Below, piece by piece: positions 10,178 to 20,200 of a stretch of 64,000 bases of DNA (within the stretch, counting starts at the first letter, position 1; each line of letters begins with the position of its first letter). Under the pieces are notes generated by a model, which saw only the letters and a list, made by a program, of their open reading frames with translations, was not told the origin of the DNA and did not search any database. The DNA lies in NCBI GenBank assembly GCA_964017045.1, contig OZ024799.1, positions 26,609,596-26,673,595 on the forward strand, written 5' to 3'. This stretch comes from Omphiscola glabra (lineage: Eukaryota > Mollusca > Gastropoda > Lymnaeidae). The position numbers and the translations under genes were made by a program.

Positions 10178-11490
10178 AAGGATTGACAGGGTCAATAGAG
10201 GTGGCCTGTGGAAAATCATGAAGAAGTACGGATGCCCAGAGAAATTCACCAACATCATCCGTCAGCTGCGTGATGGCATGATGGCCAGGGTGCAGGACAA
10301 CGGTCAGTCATCTCAAGCATTCCCTGCCACAAACGGTGTGAAGCAGGGCTGTGTTCTGGCTCCCACACTCTTCAGTGTTATGTATTCTGCAATGCTGTCT
10401 GATGCGTTCAGGGACTCCACCATGGGCTTGCCAATCCGTTTCCGCACCGATGGATCTGTTTTCAACCTAAAGAGGCTTCAAGCTAAAACAAATGTCAAAC
10501 ATAGCACCATGAACGAGCTTCTGTTTGCGGACGATTGTGCCCTCAATGCTGAATCTGAAGCCACCATGCAACAAAGCGTTGATATCTTCTCTGAGGCCTG
10601 CAACAACTTTGGCCTAACAATCAACGCGAAGAAGACTGAAGTGATGTATCAGCCAGCTCTCAGTAGGCCCTACACTGAACCCAACATCATCATCAGTGGA
10701 CAGGGTCGTAACGCGGTGAATAAATTTACTTACTTGGGCAGCACCCTCTCCAGATCTGTCATCATGGATGATGAAATGATTGTCAGACTTGCAAAAGCTA
10801 TTGCCATATTTGGCAGGCTCCGCAGCACTGTTTGGGACAGGAGAGGTATCAGACGTGAAACGAAGATCAAGGTCTATAGCGCAGCAATCCTCTCGACATT
10901 GCTCCACGAATGTGAAACGTGGACAGTCTACCAGCGTCACGCCAAAAAACTGAACGATTTTCACACAACCAGCCTCAGGAAACTCCTCGGCATCAGGTGG
11001 CAAGACAAAGTTCCTGACACAGAGGTTCTCGCTAGAGCGAACATACCTAGTATCTTCACCACCCTGATGCAGTATCAACTCCATTGGATGGGACACGTTG
11101 CCCGTGTGGAAGACCATCGGCTTCTAAACAATTATTCTATGGTGAACTCACGACAGGCATGCGCCCACAAGGAGGTCAAAATAAAAAGCTACAAAGACTC
11201 ACTGAAAGTGGCACTAAAGGCCTTCAGCATCGACCCCACTAAATGGGAGCAGATAGGGGCTAAATCTTATGAAGCCAGTAGGATGACCACCATTGAGACA
11301 CACAGGCAAGCCCGAAAGAACATTATTAAATCCACAACTGCAGCATCTATCCCCTGCCCGCGGTGCCAGAGATTATTCCGTGCACATATAGGATTGGCAA
11401 GCCACCTAAGAACCCACCGTAACCCCCCCCCCCCCCCCAACCGGATGACTGGATGGTCCTAGTCGATTTGACGGACGAACAACAACAACC
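10178..11490 (+). mobile_element. 5'-truncated LINE insertion
   Basis: Homology to a non-LTR retrotransposon begins about 10182, in frame upstream of the first Met (DRVNRGLWKIMKKYG is the family's D..NR..LW block), and ends in a short caacaacaac-type tail just after the stop. It abuts a fragment of the LTR family on the right and repeat A on the left. Confidence 0.8.
10218..11462 (+). CDS. LINE ORF2 C-terminal half: reverse transcriptase with C2H2 tail
   Basis: The open frame has 414 codons and contains RT motif NGVKQGCVLAPTLF (residues 39-52), catalytic FADD (103-106), KFTYLGSTLS (about 174-183), the LLHECETWTVYQRH block, KLLGIRWQDKVPDTEVL, and a C-terminal zinc finger CPRCQRLFRAHIGLASHLRT (C2H2). 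N-terminal endonuclease and RT motifs 0-2 are missing through 5' truncation, so the Met is not the native start. Between about 11124 and 11186 the protein departs from the family; the next frame there reads KQLFYGELTTGMRPQGGQNK, which does fit. A one-base loss and a one-base gain therefore cancel, leaving the frame open but scrambled for about 20 residues. The C16 run at 11423..11438 codes prolines at the tail. It is unlikely to be functional. Confidence 0.88.
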   Translation: MKKYGCPEKFTNIIRQLRDGMMARVQDNGQSSQAFPATNGVKQGCVLAPTLFSVMYSAMLSDAFRDSTMGLPIRFRTDGSVFNLKRLQAKTNVKHSTMNELLFADDCALNAESEATMQQSVDIFSEACNNFGLTINAKKTEVMYQPALSRPYTEPNIIISGQGRNAVNKFTYLGSTLSRSVIMDDEMIVRLAKAIAIFGRLRSTVWDRRGIRRETKIKVYSAAILSTLLHECETWTVYQRHAKKLNDFHTTSLRKLLGIRWQDKVPDTEVLARANIPSIFTTLMQYQLHWMGHVARVEDHRLLNNYSMVNSRQACAHKEVKIKSYKDSLKVALKAFSIDPTKWEQIGAKSYEASRMTTIETHRQARKNIIKSTTAASIPCPRCQRLFRAHIGLASHLRTHRNPPPPPNRMTGWS

Positions 11491-11499
11491 GGGGCAAGC

Positions 11500-11745
11500 C
11501 AGTTATTGTACTGTATGTAAGTAAGTCAATAGCTTTTAAAGTTAATTTATATTTTATTTTGTAATTCATTATTAACTTAATAAAATGTATTAATTTTAAT
11601 TAGCCCTATCGTTTTTCTTTGTTATTTTATTTAACATATAAGTCATATTATATGATATAGTATCGTCTTTTGTTGTGTATTATTTTAGAACGAGCCATAT
11701 ACTTAAATAAGAAATTATTTCTCCATACGGATAACAGATATTTAT
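11500..11745 (+). repeat. Fragment of the solo-LTR family (3' part)
   Basis: It shares the order aattagccct, tatcgtctttt, ttagaacgagccata and aataagaaatt with the 3' thirds of the LTRs at 18.69-18.79 kb and 46.50-46.65 kb. It is more diverged than those, and no 5' part is seen because the LINE lies immediately upstream. Confidence 0.55.
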
Positions 11746-11861
11746 AATTTCATTATTTGATTTTCGTTTAATTTATAATTTTATATAGTAATCAATGTAT
11801 CGCTCTTCATTGCTTTTTTTGACCAAAAAAAAATAATTAAAATATTTTACCTCAAAAAATT

Positions 11862-11935
11862 TGGCCAGTGTGGGGATCGAACCCACGACATTCGCGTTAT
11901 TAGCACGACGCTCTAACCAACTGAGCTAACCGGCC
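11862..11935 (-). tRNA. tRNA-Ile (anticodon AAT)
   Basis: A 74-nt cloverleaf: acceptor GGCCGGT pairs with ACTGGCC plus discriminator A (one G-U); D-arm TTAGCTCAGTTGGTTAGAGC; anticodon loop CTAATAA giving AAT; T-arm with GGTTCGATCC (B box). It differs little from the standard metazoan tRNA-Ile-AAT. No intron. A T6 run follows the 3' end on the minus strand as a Pol III terminator. The ends and base pairing look intact, so it is probably a functional single gene. Confidence 0.95.
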
Positions 11936-12745
11936 AGTTGCAATGTTGATGAATTTTAATTATATGAAAATTTTATTAATAAAACAAAACAATTTTTTTT
12001 TTATTTTAAAAAACTATGTTTTATCTTTAAGATTTACTTTTTCTCGTAATCATTAACAGTTTTCATTTAAATTTTTTAAATAGTTAGTTCGAAACCAAAC
12101 ATGGTAGTCAACTCTAGAAATATAAGTTTCCTTTCTTGTTGTAAAAAATTATGTCCCTTTGAAAATAATTTAAAAGGTTTGTGATAATTAGTAACGGAAC
12201 GTTTATCTTTGTTTTGAAGATCCCAGATTTAGTAGACAAAATTTCACCTGATTTTCAATTAGGTTAAATACTTTTCTTCATTCTTTTTACTTGGCACGTA
12301 ACGTTATAAGTTTTAAATAGGTAATAAAATGTAATTAAAATAATTTTATTGATTGATTATTGATATTTGATTTATTTAAATACTATTTAAATAGTAACAT
12401 GTTAACTATGACTATGACTATACTATAGTACTAAAGTCAAATTTACTGTCGACAGTCGAATGTAAATATGTAGATAAGGAAATGTGGGTTGTTACTTGTT
12501 ATGTTATATTTATATTAAACATATCTTCATTCCTTGCAATGGAGTGATACATTTGCACAAGAACTGTGTACGGTGGGCGGGGTGGTCCGCGTTTTTCGGC
12601 ATTCCTCCGAACGCCGGCCCCAAATGTCGTAGTAGTAGCATTGTCGTTAGAAAGTGCCAGACGGCCCCGATAATTGGTAACTTAATTGTTTACAACTATT
12701 CTTAATAAATGGAGTCTTCTTGTAGACTAATTGATTGTGATAATA
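11936..12745. other. AT-rich spacer
   Basis: No gene or recognised repeat. The 12560-12680 part is locally GC-rich (ggtggtccgcg, cgaacgccggccc) without a coding signature. Confidence 0.35.
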
Positions 12746-13133
12746 CAGCGGTTCTCAACTTGTGCGTCACAACCCCTATGGGGGTCGCGCTATCCTTTCC
12801 CAGGGGTCGCCTAAGACTAAGACCATCTGAAAACTCATATAGGCCTACTACTCTCAGTTATTAAGTAGAAACAAAAATAATTTTATGGCTGGGGGTCGCC
12901 ACAACACGAGGGACTGTTTTAAAGGGTCGAGGCCAGCGATGTATTGCCAAATTCGTATCAAAGGGTTCGCAGTTAGTATGTCCCCTTATGCCATATCGGT
13001 CAATTTTGATTTTTTTGAAATTATACTTGATTTTAGGCATATTTATTATTTTGAACTAACGGTTCGCACGAACCTGACCGAACCGGCTCCAAACCACCGC
13101 TGGTCTCGGCATTAGGAAGGTTGAGAACCATTG
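12746..13133 (+). mobile_element. hAT MITE (CAGCGGTTCTCAA family)
   Basis: It is 388 bp from CAGCGGTTCTCAACTTGTG to AGGTTGAGAACCATTG, inverted ends of the ZBED/Charlie-like hAT type (gggtcgc follows the left end). The flanking 8-mers tgataata and taataata match at 7 of 8, as expected for a hAT duplication. Its right 180 bp match the right ends of the elements at 28.5 kb and 21.9 kb. No coding capacity. Confidence 0.85.
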
Positions 13134-13699
13134 TAATAATATATTATAAACAATACCATAGCTGGCAGACCGCAAGCGCCGGTTCATATTGGAATTAATG
13201 TTTTAACGGAAAACATTCTGGAAACTTTCGACATAACACCGATGGCACTCAGGGCCGGATTAACCTCTAGGCAAACAAGGCACGTGCCTTGGGGACCACG
13301 CGTTTGGGGGCACCACAAGTCCTCAAGAATTATTATTATTTTTTTGGAACAAATTTAAGTCCAGAAACAACTGAAAATTGAACAAGTGCTATGAAAATGA
13401 AGAAATACATTATAATAAAAATTCATATTCAAGTTTGGTACAATCTTGAATGCTAAAAAATTAAGCGCATAAAAAATTTAAAAAAACTCCTGGTAAATGG
13501 TAATGAGCAAAATGCGGACTCACTCGGCTTGTAAATAAAAAATGCGGTCGTATTCGAACTTTAAAAAATTTTGGGAAGTTTTATAAAAAAAATGTAAACC
13601 ATTTTTATATTTTCAATAAATAATATTAAAATAATAACATTAATTAATTAATTCGACCTGGAACCCCTTAGTAATAGACACAAAATGAGCATGTGAACT
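13134..13699. other. Unassigned spacer
   Basis: At 13240-13320 there is a stretch reading gggccggattaacctctaggc, then ttggggaccacgcg, resembling one end of a hAT-like MITE, but no partner end is found. The rest is AT-rich without coding signal. Confidence 0.3.
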
Positions 13700-13731
13700 T
13701 GAAAACGTGTGCTGATTTGTATTCTTCACTA

Positions 13732-14400
13732 ACACCAGCTGGGTGTGTTTATGCTAGCCACGATCGCACATATTGAACAGTCCGCCTTTCCCTGTTGGTC
13801 GACTCTTTTGGAGTGTTTGGAGACAGGACACTGTTTATCTTGTGTAATATTACGGAGGTGTTCAGTACACCTGTCAGAGAGTCGGTGTCCAGTCTCCCCA
13901 ATGTATGACATCTGGCAGCGGGTTCAAACAATAGCGTAGATAACATTGCGGCTAGTGCAAAGGAAACCGCCGCGTATCTGAAAATTGCCCTTAGGGAAAT
14001 GTATGTTTTGAGCCTGGACGACAAAATGGCAAGTCTTGCATCGGCTGCGGCCACATGGCTTGGTCCCGAAGTGGGAGGTGGCAACGTTGATACGACTGTG
14101 CACAAGGAGGTCTCTCAGATTTTTTTCCCGTCTGAAAACAATGAGAGGCGGGGAGGAGAAGATGTCCCGTGTCTCTGTGTCTGCGAGTAATATAGAACGG
14201 TTTTTACGTTTAGCTATTAGATTGTGTGGGTGATAAGTGATAAGTTTGGTCCTGTCAACATTGTCGCTCAGACGAGGCCTGAAGGCATCAACACGGGTAA
14301 TCTTCTTAACCCTTTGAAGGGCTGATGAAAGTACTGTCTCCGGGTAAGACCTACATCGGAAATAGTCTATGATCTCAAGTGCTTTGTCCCAAAAGTCCTC
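13732..14400 (-). pseudogene. Penelope-like GIY-YIG endonuclease segment
   Basis: The frames give FRPRLSDNVDRTKLITYHP, LIAKRKNRSILL, a CGRSRCKTC zinc-binding-like motif, then RNVIYAIV(stop)TRCQMSYIGETG and HRLSDRCTEHLRNI. The latter is the GIY-YIG domain (VIYAI/YIGET, R and E of the active site). The stop stands where the family has Cys. The C-terminus ASINTPSWC ends at 13732. Confidence 0.85.
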
Positions 14401-14407
14401 CTCCGAT

Positions 14408-14700
14408 TTAAAAAAGTCGACGAAGACGAAGTATTTGAGAAAAAGGAATAGAGTCTTTACAGGATTTAGGGTGGGAGGAGGAGTAGAGTAGATCGCTGTG
14501 GCTGTCAGTAGGCTTAAAGTAGGCAGAGGTGAGTAGGCTGTCTGTGTGAAGGGTGACTGTGATGTCCAAGAAGTTGACTGAGGTCTCAGAGATAAGAGAT
14601 GTGAATTTAATAGAGGGGTGAAAGGAGCCTACAAAGTCAATGAAAAGATCAAGTTCACTCCTCTCCATGGTGGTTACCCCTTTACCATCATCTATGTACC
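14408..14700 (-). pseudogene. Penelope-like RT motif C segment
   Basis: In the third frame RYIDDG (catalytic YIDD, about 14684-14701) is followed by ELDLFIDFVGSFHPSIKFTS, VNFLDITVTLHTD and AYFKPTDSHSDLLYSSSHP, typical of the thumb region (FLD, KPTD, L..SSHP). A TAA ends this frame where the family continues. Confidence 0.88.
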
Positions 14701-15235
14701 TTTATAGAATTTGAGGAGGCGTCCAGTATAGCTGCTTTCGACAAGGTGTTCGAAATGTCCCATAAATAAGCATGCATAGCTGGGTCCCATTTTGGTCCCC
14801 ATAGCAACACCACTGATTTTCTCGAAGAACTGGCCACCAAACTGAAACGAATTGAGGGTGAGGACCAGTTCAGCCAATCGGAGGAGGGTGTTGGTGGGTA
14901 TAGATGGATAGGGTTTAGTCTCGAGAAAGAATTTGAGAGCTAAGAGACCGTCAGTGTGGGGGATAGAAGTGTATAAAGAACATACATCAAGAAGAAATAG
15001 ATGATGTTTCTTTTTAGGAGGGATTATGAAAGATTCGAAGGTTTGTAGAGCATGGTTGGTGTCCTTAATATAAGTAGGTAGTGAGGATACGATGGGTTGG
15101 AAGACTCCATCAAGGAATTCCAAGATATGTTCGGTGGGGCAAGAGCATGCTGAGACAATAGGTCTGCCAGGGTTACCGTACTTGTGTATTTTTGGAAGTA
15201 GGTAGAAGCATGGCTTACAGAGGTCACTTTCTTGA
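14690..15235 (-). pseudogene. Penelope-like RT core segment
   Basis: After the frameshift, FYLLPKIHKYGNPGRPIVSA is followed by ILEFLDGVFQPIVSSLPTYI, LLDVCSLYTSIPHTDG (motif A region, D then YTSIP) and GVAMGTKMGPSYACLFMGH (motif B). The order and spacing are those of the Penelope RT. The frame is lost again just before the catalytic RYIDD. Confidence 0.88.
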
Positions 15236-15239
15236 TAGT

Positions 15240-16064
15240 CTCTTTTACCATGTTGTTATGTTTGGTAAGAGGGTTGTTGGTCCTCGGTTGGTAGAACTGG
15301 TTGTCTTCTAGTTGCCTATGGGCCTCCTTGATGTACAGATCTTTGTCCCACACAACAACAGCTCCACCCTTGTCAGCTGGTTTGATGACGATATCTTTAC
15401 GGCTGCGTAGCTTAGAGAGTGCAAGTGATTCTCTTTTAGAAAGATTGGATTTTCGGAGTGTATTCAAAGCGAGGTTCTTGATTTCTTGTTCCGTGCTCCT
15501 TATATTTAGGTCTAAAGCTTTGGATTGGTTAGATTGTGGTGTCCAAGTGGATTTGCGTTCTCTATGAAACGGGAATAACTCATCCTCAGGGAGGTCGGTG
15601 CTTTTCCCAGCAAAGTGAAACTGAAGTCTCAAGGAACGAAAATAGCGGTGGGAATTCGAAAGTAGTTGATAGCGATCGCTGGATGGTTTCAGAGGAATAA
15701 ATTTTAGGCCCTTAGAGAGTAGAGACCTTTCGTCATCAGAGAGTGGAAGTTCAGGGGGGATGCAAAGGACTAAGTTGTTGCCAGTGACAGTGCGATGAGG
15801 TGTAGGGTTGTTTGTGGGCTTAAGACTGTCGAGTTTTTTCTTTTTGTTGGTGGAGAGGAAGCGGTACAGTTCCCGATTGAGTTGGTGGATAATCGTTCTA
15901 ATAAGGTCATAAGATAAACGGTTATTGGAGGTCTTAGAGAGAATGCGATCTTCAAGTTGGTTAATGGTGGCACAGAGATCGGCGATGAGACGCTCATGAC
16001 TGTGTACAAGAATACGCATACGTTGAAATGCTATTTTCTTCTCAATTGATTGAAGTTTAGCCAT
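15240..16064 (-). pseudogene. Penelope-like ORF, N-terminal segment
   Basis: The frame from MAKLQSIEKKIAFQRMR runs through a Ser/Lys-rich helical region to NNLVLCIPPELPLSDDE, then FIPLKPSSDRYQ and RKDIVIKPADKGGAVVVWDK. The KPADKGGAVVV block is diagnostic of Penelope-like RTs. The frame is lost after KHNNMVKETIKKV. Confidence 0.88.
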
Positions 16065-16784
16065 GTCGTCAGAGTTGAGAGGGCATGTCGTCAGAGTTGA
16101 GGGAGCCAGCCGCCGGGTTGAAATTACTAATAAAGCCTTTAGGTATAATTCGGAGACGTATGCAATTATGAAGAAAGTTGAGATGTACATTGTATCTGTT
16201 TTTTTTAAAGAGAGTGAAAGCAAATTCCTTACAGTCGGTGGCTAGGTTCGGTGGTAGTAAACTAAAGACGGTCAAGAAAAGGAGCGAAGTTGGTTCATAG
16301 TAGTTTTGAAGGAATGCATAGTGGATCAGTGACGGAGAAGGGTAAGGGGGATGTCGGTAAGAGAAAAAAGTCGGAAAGGCAAGAATTATAAAGAAGAGTC
16401 ATGAAAATATGCCGTTTCATTTATTTTACTTTGAAACATGCTAAGTTTAAGTTTAAGAAAATAACTGTATATGTCTTAAATCAAAAAGTAACTACTGAAT
16501 AAATAAATTAACAAAATGTAGAACTTTAACTTAAATAAAAAGAACATTGTCAAAGTAGTAGAAAGCTTACTTAACATGGTCAAAAACCGCAAAATCTCAA
16601 TGTATGTATTATGTTTGTACATGCTCAAACGGTTTGAAATCAGTTAGAGCTGAGAGACTTTGTTGTGCATTTAGATCTGCATTGAAACAATTCGCATCTT
16701 TTCTGGTCTTTAAAAGTGTCGGTGGTGAGATAAACAGTCCACGAGGCAACCTACCCCGCTCTCCCCTACTTCACTGCTTGTTAA

Positions 16785-16949
16785 CAGCGGCGTAAGAAGG
16801 GGTGCGCAGAAGGGGGGTCCGCACCGGGCGGCACTTTTCCCTTATATTGAGGTGTGGCATTTTCGGAAAAATGCAGAGATTTTATCGTCGAAGGGTGTGA
16901 CAAAACGATTGGGCCCCCCATGTATGCACCAATCCTAGCTACGCCACTG
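16785..16949. mobile_element. Short hAT-like MITE
   Basis: It is 165 bp from CAGCGGCGTAAGAAGGGGTG to CCTAGCTACGCCACTG. The flanking 8-mers cttgttaa (16777..16784) and cttgaaaa (16950..16957) match at 6 of 8. It has the same terminal motif family as the elements at 9.1, 21.2 and 29.2 kb. Confidence 0.65.
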
Positions 16950-17091
16950 CTTGAAAATTTCTATTTTTATTCGTACAATTGAATACCTGTACCAAATTTT
17001 AGAAAAAAATATAGAGCAAGCTATATCCAAATGCACCAGCTAACAGTCGTCAAGGATCTCCGTTGTCTAATGAAGCTGTTATGTCTTGCAG

Positions 17092-17244
17092 GTCTCTGAG
17101 TGACGGTAACGTGTCTACTATGAATTTCAACAGGAGCACCACCCCCGATATCACCACCACTATCATTACCAGCGCCTTCACCACAATATCAGAGGACAGT
17201 ATTTACTGGCCACCAAAAATGCCACTTCTTCCAGGAAACAGCAG
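17092..17244 (+). CDS. Unknown membrane protein, exon with Ser/Thr-rich region
   Basis: Acceptor GTCTTGCAG, donor GTAGTT. The exon encodes SLSDGNVSTMNFNRSTTPD, continues to WPPKMPLLPGNS and ends with AG of an Arg codon. Confidence 0.65.
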
Positions 17245-20200
17245 GTAGTTGAGCTAAGGTTATAAGCGGCGTAACCAGGTGGGTGGGTTGACGAGGGCGC
17301 CCGCCCGGGCACACGGTTTTGGGAGTCATAAAATATTTCTTTTAAATTCGTATTTATTTCTTTTAAAAAATGCATATGAATATGGACATTATAATTATCA
17401 GGGTGGACAAAAGGACCTACGGGGGTATAGGTATAACCTTTGGCATAACTGGGGAGGGGGGTGAAGTGGTGGCCGCACCTGGTGGCAGTTTAATTGTTCT
17501 TTATTACCAATATTATTGAATTGATTGCTGTGTGGGGAATCAATTTTGGGAGCTTGCCTCGGGCGACATTTTAATAGTAAAGGTGTGGCATTGGATGTCA
17601 TGCAGAAATTGAAAAACCAATCGTACGTTTAGGGTATTTTGGGAGTGTGAAAGTGTAGTCCTAGTTTAAAATTTCTCACTTTAATCTACTTTCTACGAAA
17701 TGTCTTTCTTCCTTTTGCCCGAAATCTCTCAACAGCTTAGTAATGGAGACTTTATTTTAGTCATGAGAATATTACTGGCAGTAAAATTCCAGCATATAAC
17801 TGCCGTCCAGTCAAAGGAAGCGGGATAGGTGGGTATCATGGGTTTGCAGTGGGAACGTTAAGACCAGGCTTTAAATTAAAGATAGCTTCCACTGTACACG
17901 ACTGTTACGCTAGAAGCTTGCCTTGTTTACCGTGGGTTTACGTCACGTTGGTCGTGCATATGATGCAGGAACTCTGGGTGATCCCAAGTTTGGCGACGAT
18001 GGGTGTGGTTTAAGTACAAATTGCCTCCCTTGACTTTGACTACATGTAAACACAGTCTACAGTAGAATGCTTTAGACCAGGGGTCTGAGAGAGCCATGGA
18101 CACCGCATATTTTGAAAAGTAATTCTGTGAGAGCCATAAATTATGTGTAAAACTAAAACTTCAAGTCAATGTTTGCATTTAGTGTAATGTCAACACTAAA
18201 CATGCAATAATTATGTCCATGAATTCTTGTTTAATAACATTGTTATGCTTTTGTTAATCAATAATGAGTATTTCTTACCATTGAAAAAACATGTCTGCGA
18301 GCCAGATGCAGCCATCAATAGAGTCACATCTGGCTCGCGAGCCATAGGTTCCCGACCCCTGCTTTAGACCTTACGAGACAGGTCGAAGTACAGATACAAT
18401 GCAAACCCCTTTCTGGAAATGTCTCTATGAAAGACTATAAATAAGACGACCGACAGAGAGATTGGGGGAGTCTGCGAGACAAAGAGAGAGACAGAGTTTG
18501 CGATTACGATACGAGTCGAAAGCGATACTAATAGACTGACATACTGTACTGATCGTAGATATTGTATATAATATTTATGTGTATGTGTGTGCACCTTCCC
18601 AACCTTGTACCGTTACGAGTTCATTGCTGTACTACGAGTGAATAGCCTTAGTTTTATTCTATTTGATTTTGTATTGTAAAGTTAACTTAATAAATTATTA
18701 TTTGTAATTAGCCCTTTGTTATGTACTGTTTCTCATGAGCCATAATAGTGAAATAAGAGATTGAAATATCTACACGTTATAGCGGTACGCAACACTACAC
18801 ATGGACAGTCATAAATAAACACACGTTGCAAAATACACATTAGGAAATGGCTTCAGCGAGCCACAGAGCTAATTAGCTCTCTATAGCCTCCCAAAAGCCC
18901 CCTCCCACAGCCCAAAATATGGGGCAGCTAAGTGGCGCATTGGAGATCTCCCTTTGCGGAGGCGAACCAAGCCCAAGGACTCCCGGTCGGCCGGTGACGC
19001 TTCTTTCACAGCATCAGACGTCGACTTTCCCCAGGAGTAGGTATGGTATATTTACATCCAAAATTTCTCCAAGCCTATCCCGGGAAAGCGCCAGGCGCCC
19101 TCTAATAGGGATTTCTACAGTCGGTTTCTACCTCACAACTAATTTACGAAGCAGCTGGGACTAAACGGTTTCCGCTACCAACTCCATGCCTCATATCCAT
19201 AACGGCAACGTGTAATCACGATTCCTACCCTCTATTTGACGTTTTATTTCCAACTCCAGAATTTCCACAGCTGGTAGCCCTGAAGATGCTTCCATTTTCG
19301 GCACATACCATGCATGCCCGTCGTTTGCCCACGCAGGCGCACGCAATGGTGGTTATGTTCCCCGGGTAGCGCCAGGTGCATTGAGGGCTGCGCTTCAAAC
19401 TTTGAACGCAGAAAGCGCGAGGCGTGCTGCAGATAAGTAGTTTTCCTGGGACCTATCGGAGAACACCTACGTCATCGCAGGTCAAACCATGTCTTTGGGC
19501 AGCCTGGCAGTGGGACGTTTTGGTCAATTTGGCAATACTTAGAGACTGAATGAACGTTAAAAGCCCTGCCATAAACTCTGAAGACTTATATGTGGCTGTT
19601 CATGTGGCTGTTCATGTGACTGTTCATGTGGCTGTTCATGTGGCTGTTCATGTGGCTGTTCATGGGGCCATTTGCGATATCTAAATTGTTCCTTATCTGC
19701 GCCTGGTCTGGTGGGCTGGAGAAAGAAAAGTTCACTATTGTTATACCTTGCCCTAGAACTCAAATTCCACGGAAGTGTCTTACACCTTGGCACACACTGA
19801 CACACGCATACACATACATATATAATATACTACCATCCTTAAATGGAGTCTCTCCATGGTAGGGGACGCTGCGCTCTCTGTTACCATTTTGCAATTAAGA
19901 CCTGATGGCCTTGACGTATAAATCTATCATGTTTTCCCAATCAAACATACATCTCAATTTTATTTTAAAACGTAAGAATAAATTTTTACATTTTTGAAAA
20001 AAAAAGGGTTTCCATAATATCATTATGTCTTTTTTTTTTTCATCAGAACTGCGCTGATGCGTGCTTTGCTCCTGAACTTTCCCTCCTACTCGTTACGAGT
20101 GTCCATGGTTCTTCTTCTCGTGCTGGCCACACTCGTTCTATATCACATGCTCAATCATGTACTCAAGTAAGTTGTCTAATGGCTTGTGTTAAGCTCCATA

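Larger units (their letters stand above)
13700..16064 (-). mobile_element. Penelope-like retroelement, decayed
   Basis: The single ORF of a Penelope-like element can be followed across frames from a Met at 16064 to the stop near 13732: an N-terminal helical region, RT, a Cys-rich linker and a GIY-YIG endonuclease. It is interrupted by at least two frameshifts (about 15235 and 14700), a stop near 14408 and an internal TGA (13924..13926). A 15-bp sequence (catgtcgtcagagtt) is tandemly doubled at the 5' side (16062-16100). Element ends and pLTRs could not be defined; upstream sequence to about 16380 may belong to it. Confidence 0.88.

Noticed and set aside
10614..11117. 167-codon open frame on the minus strand
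   Set aside because: It is the antisense shadow of the LINE RT frame; no family resemblance of its own.
13745..14233. Plus-strand open frames across the Penelope region
   Set aside because: They are antisense to the GIY-YIG and Cys-rich segments, which carry the family motifs on the minus strand.
19557..19805. Frame with a repeated HEQP peptide
   Set aside because: The peptide repeat is produced by the 12-bp tandem array (19591-19666).
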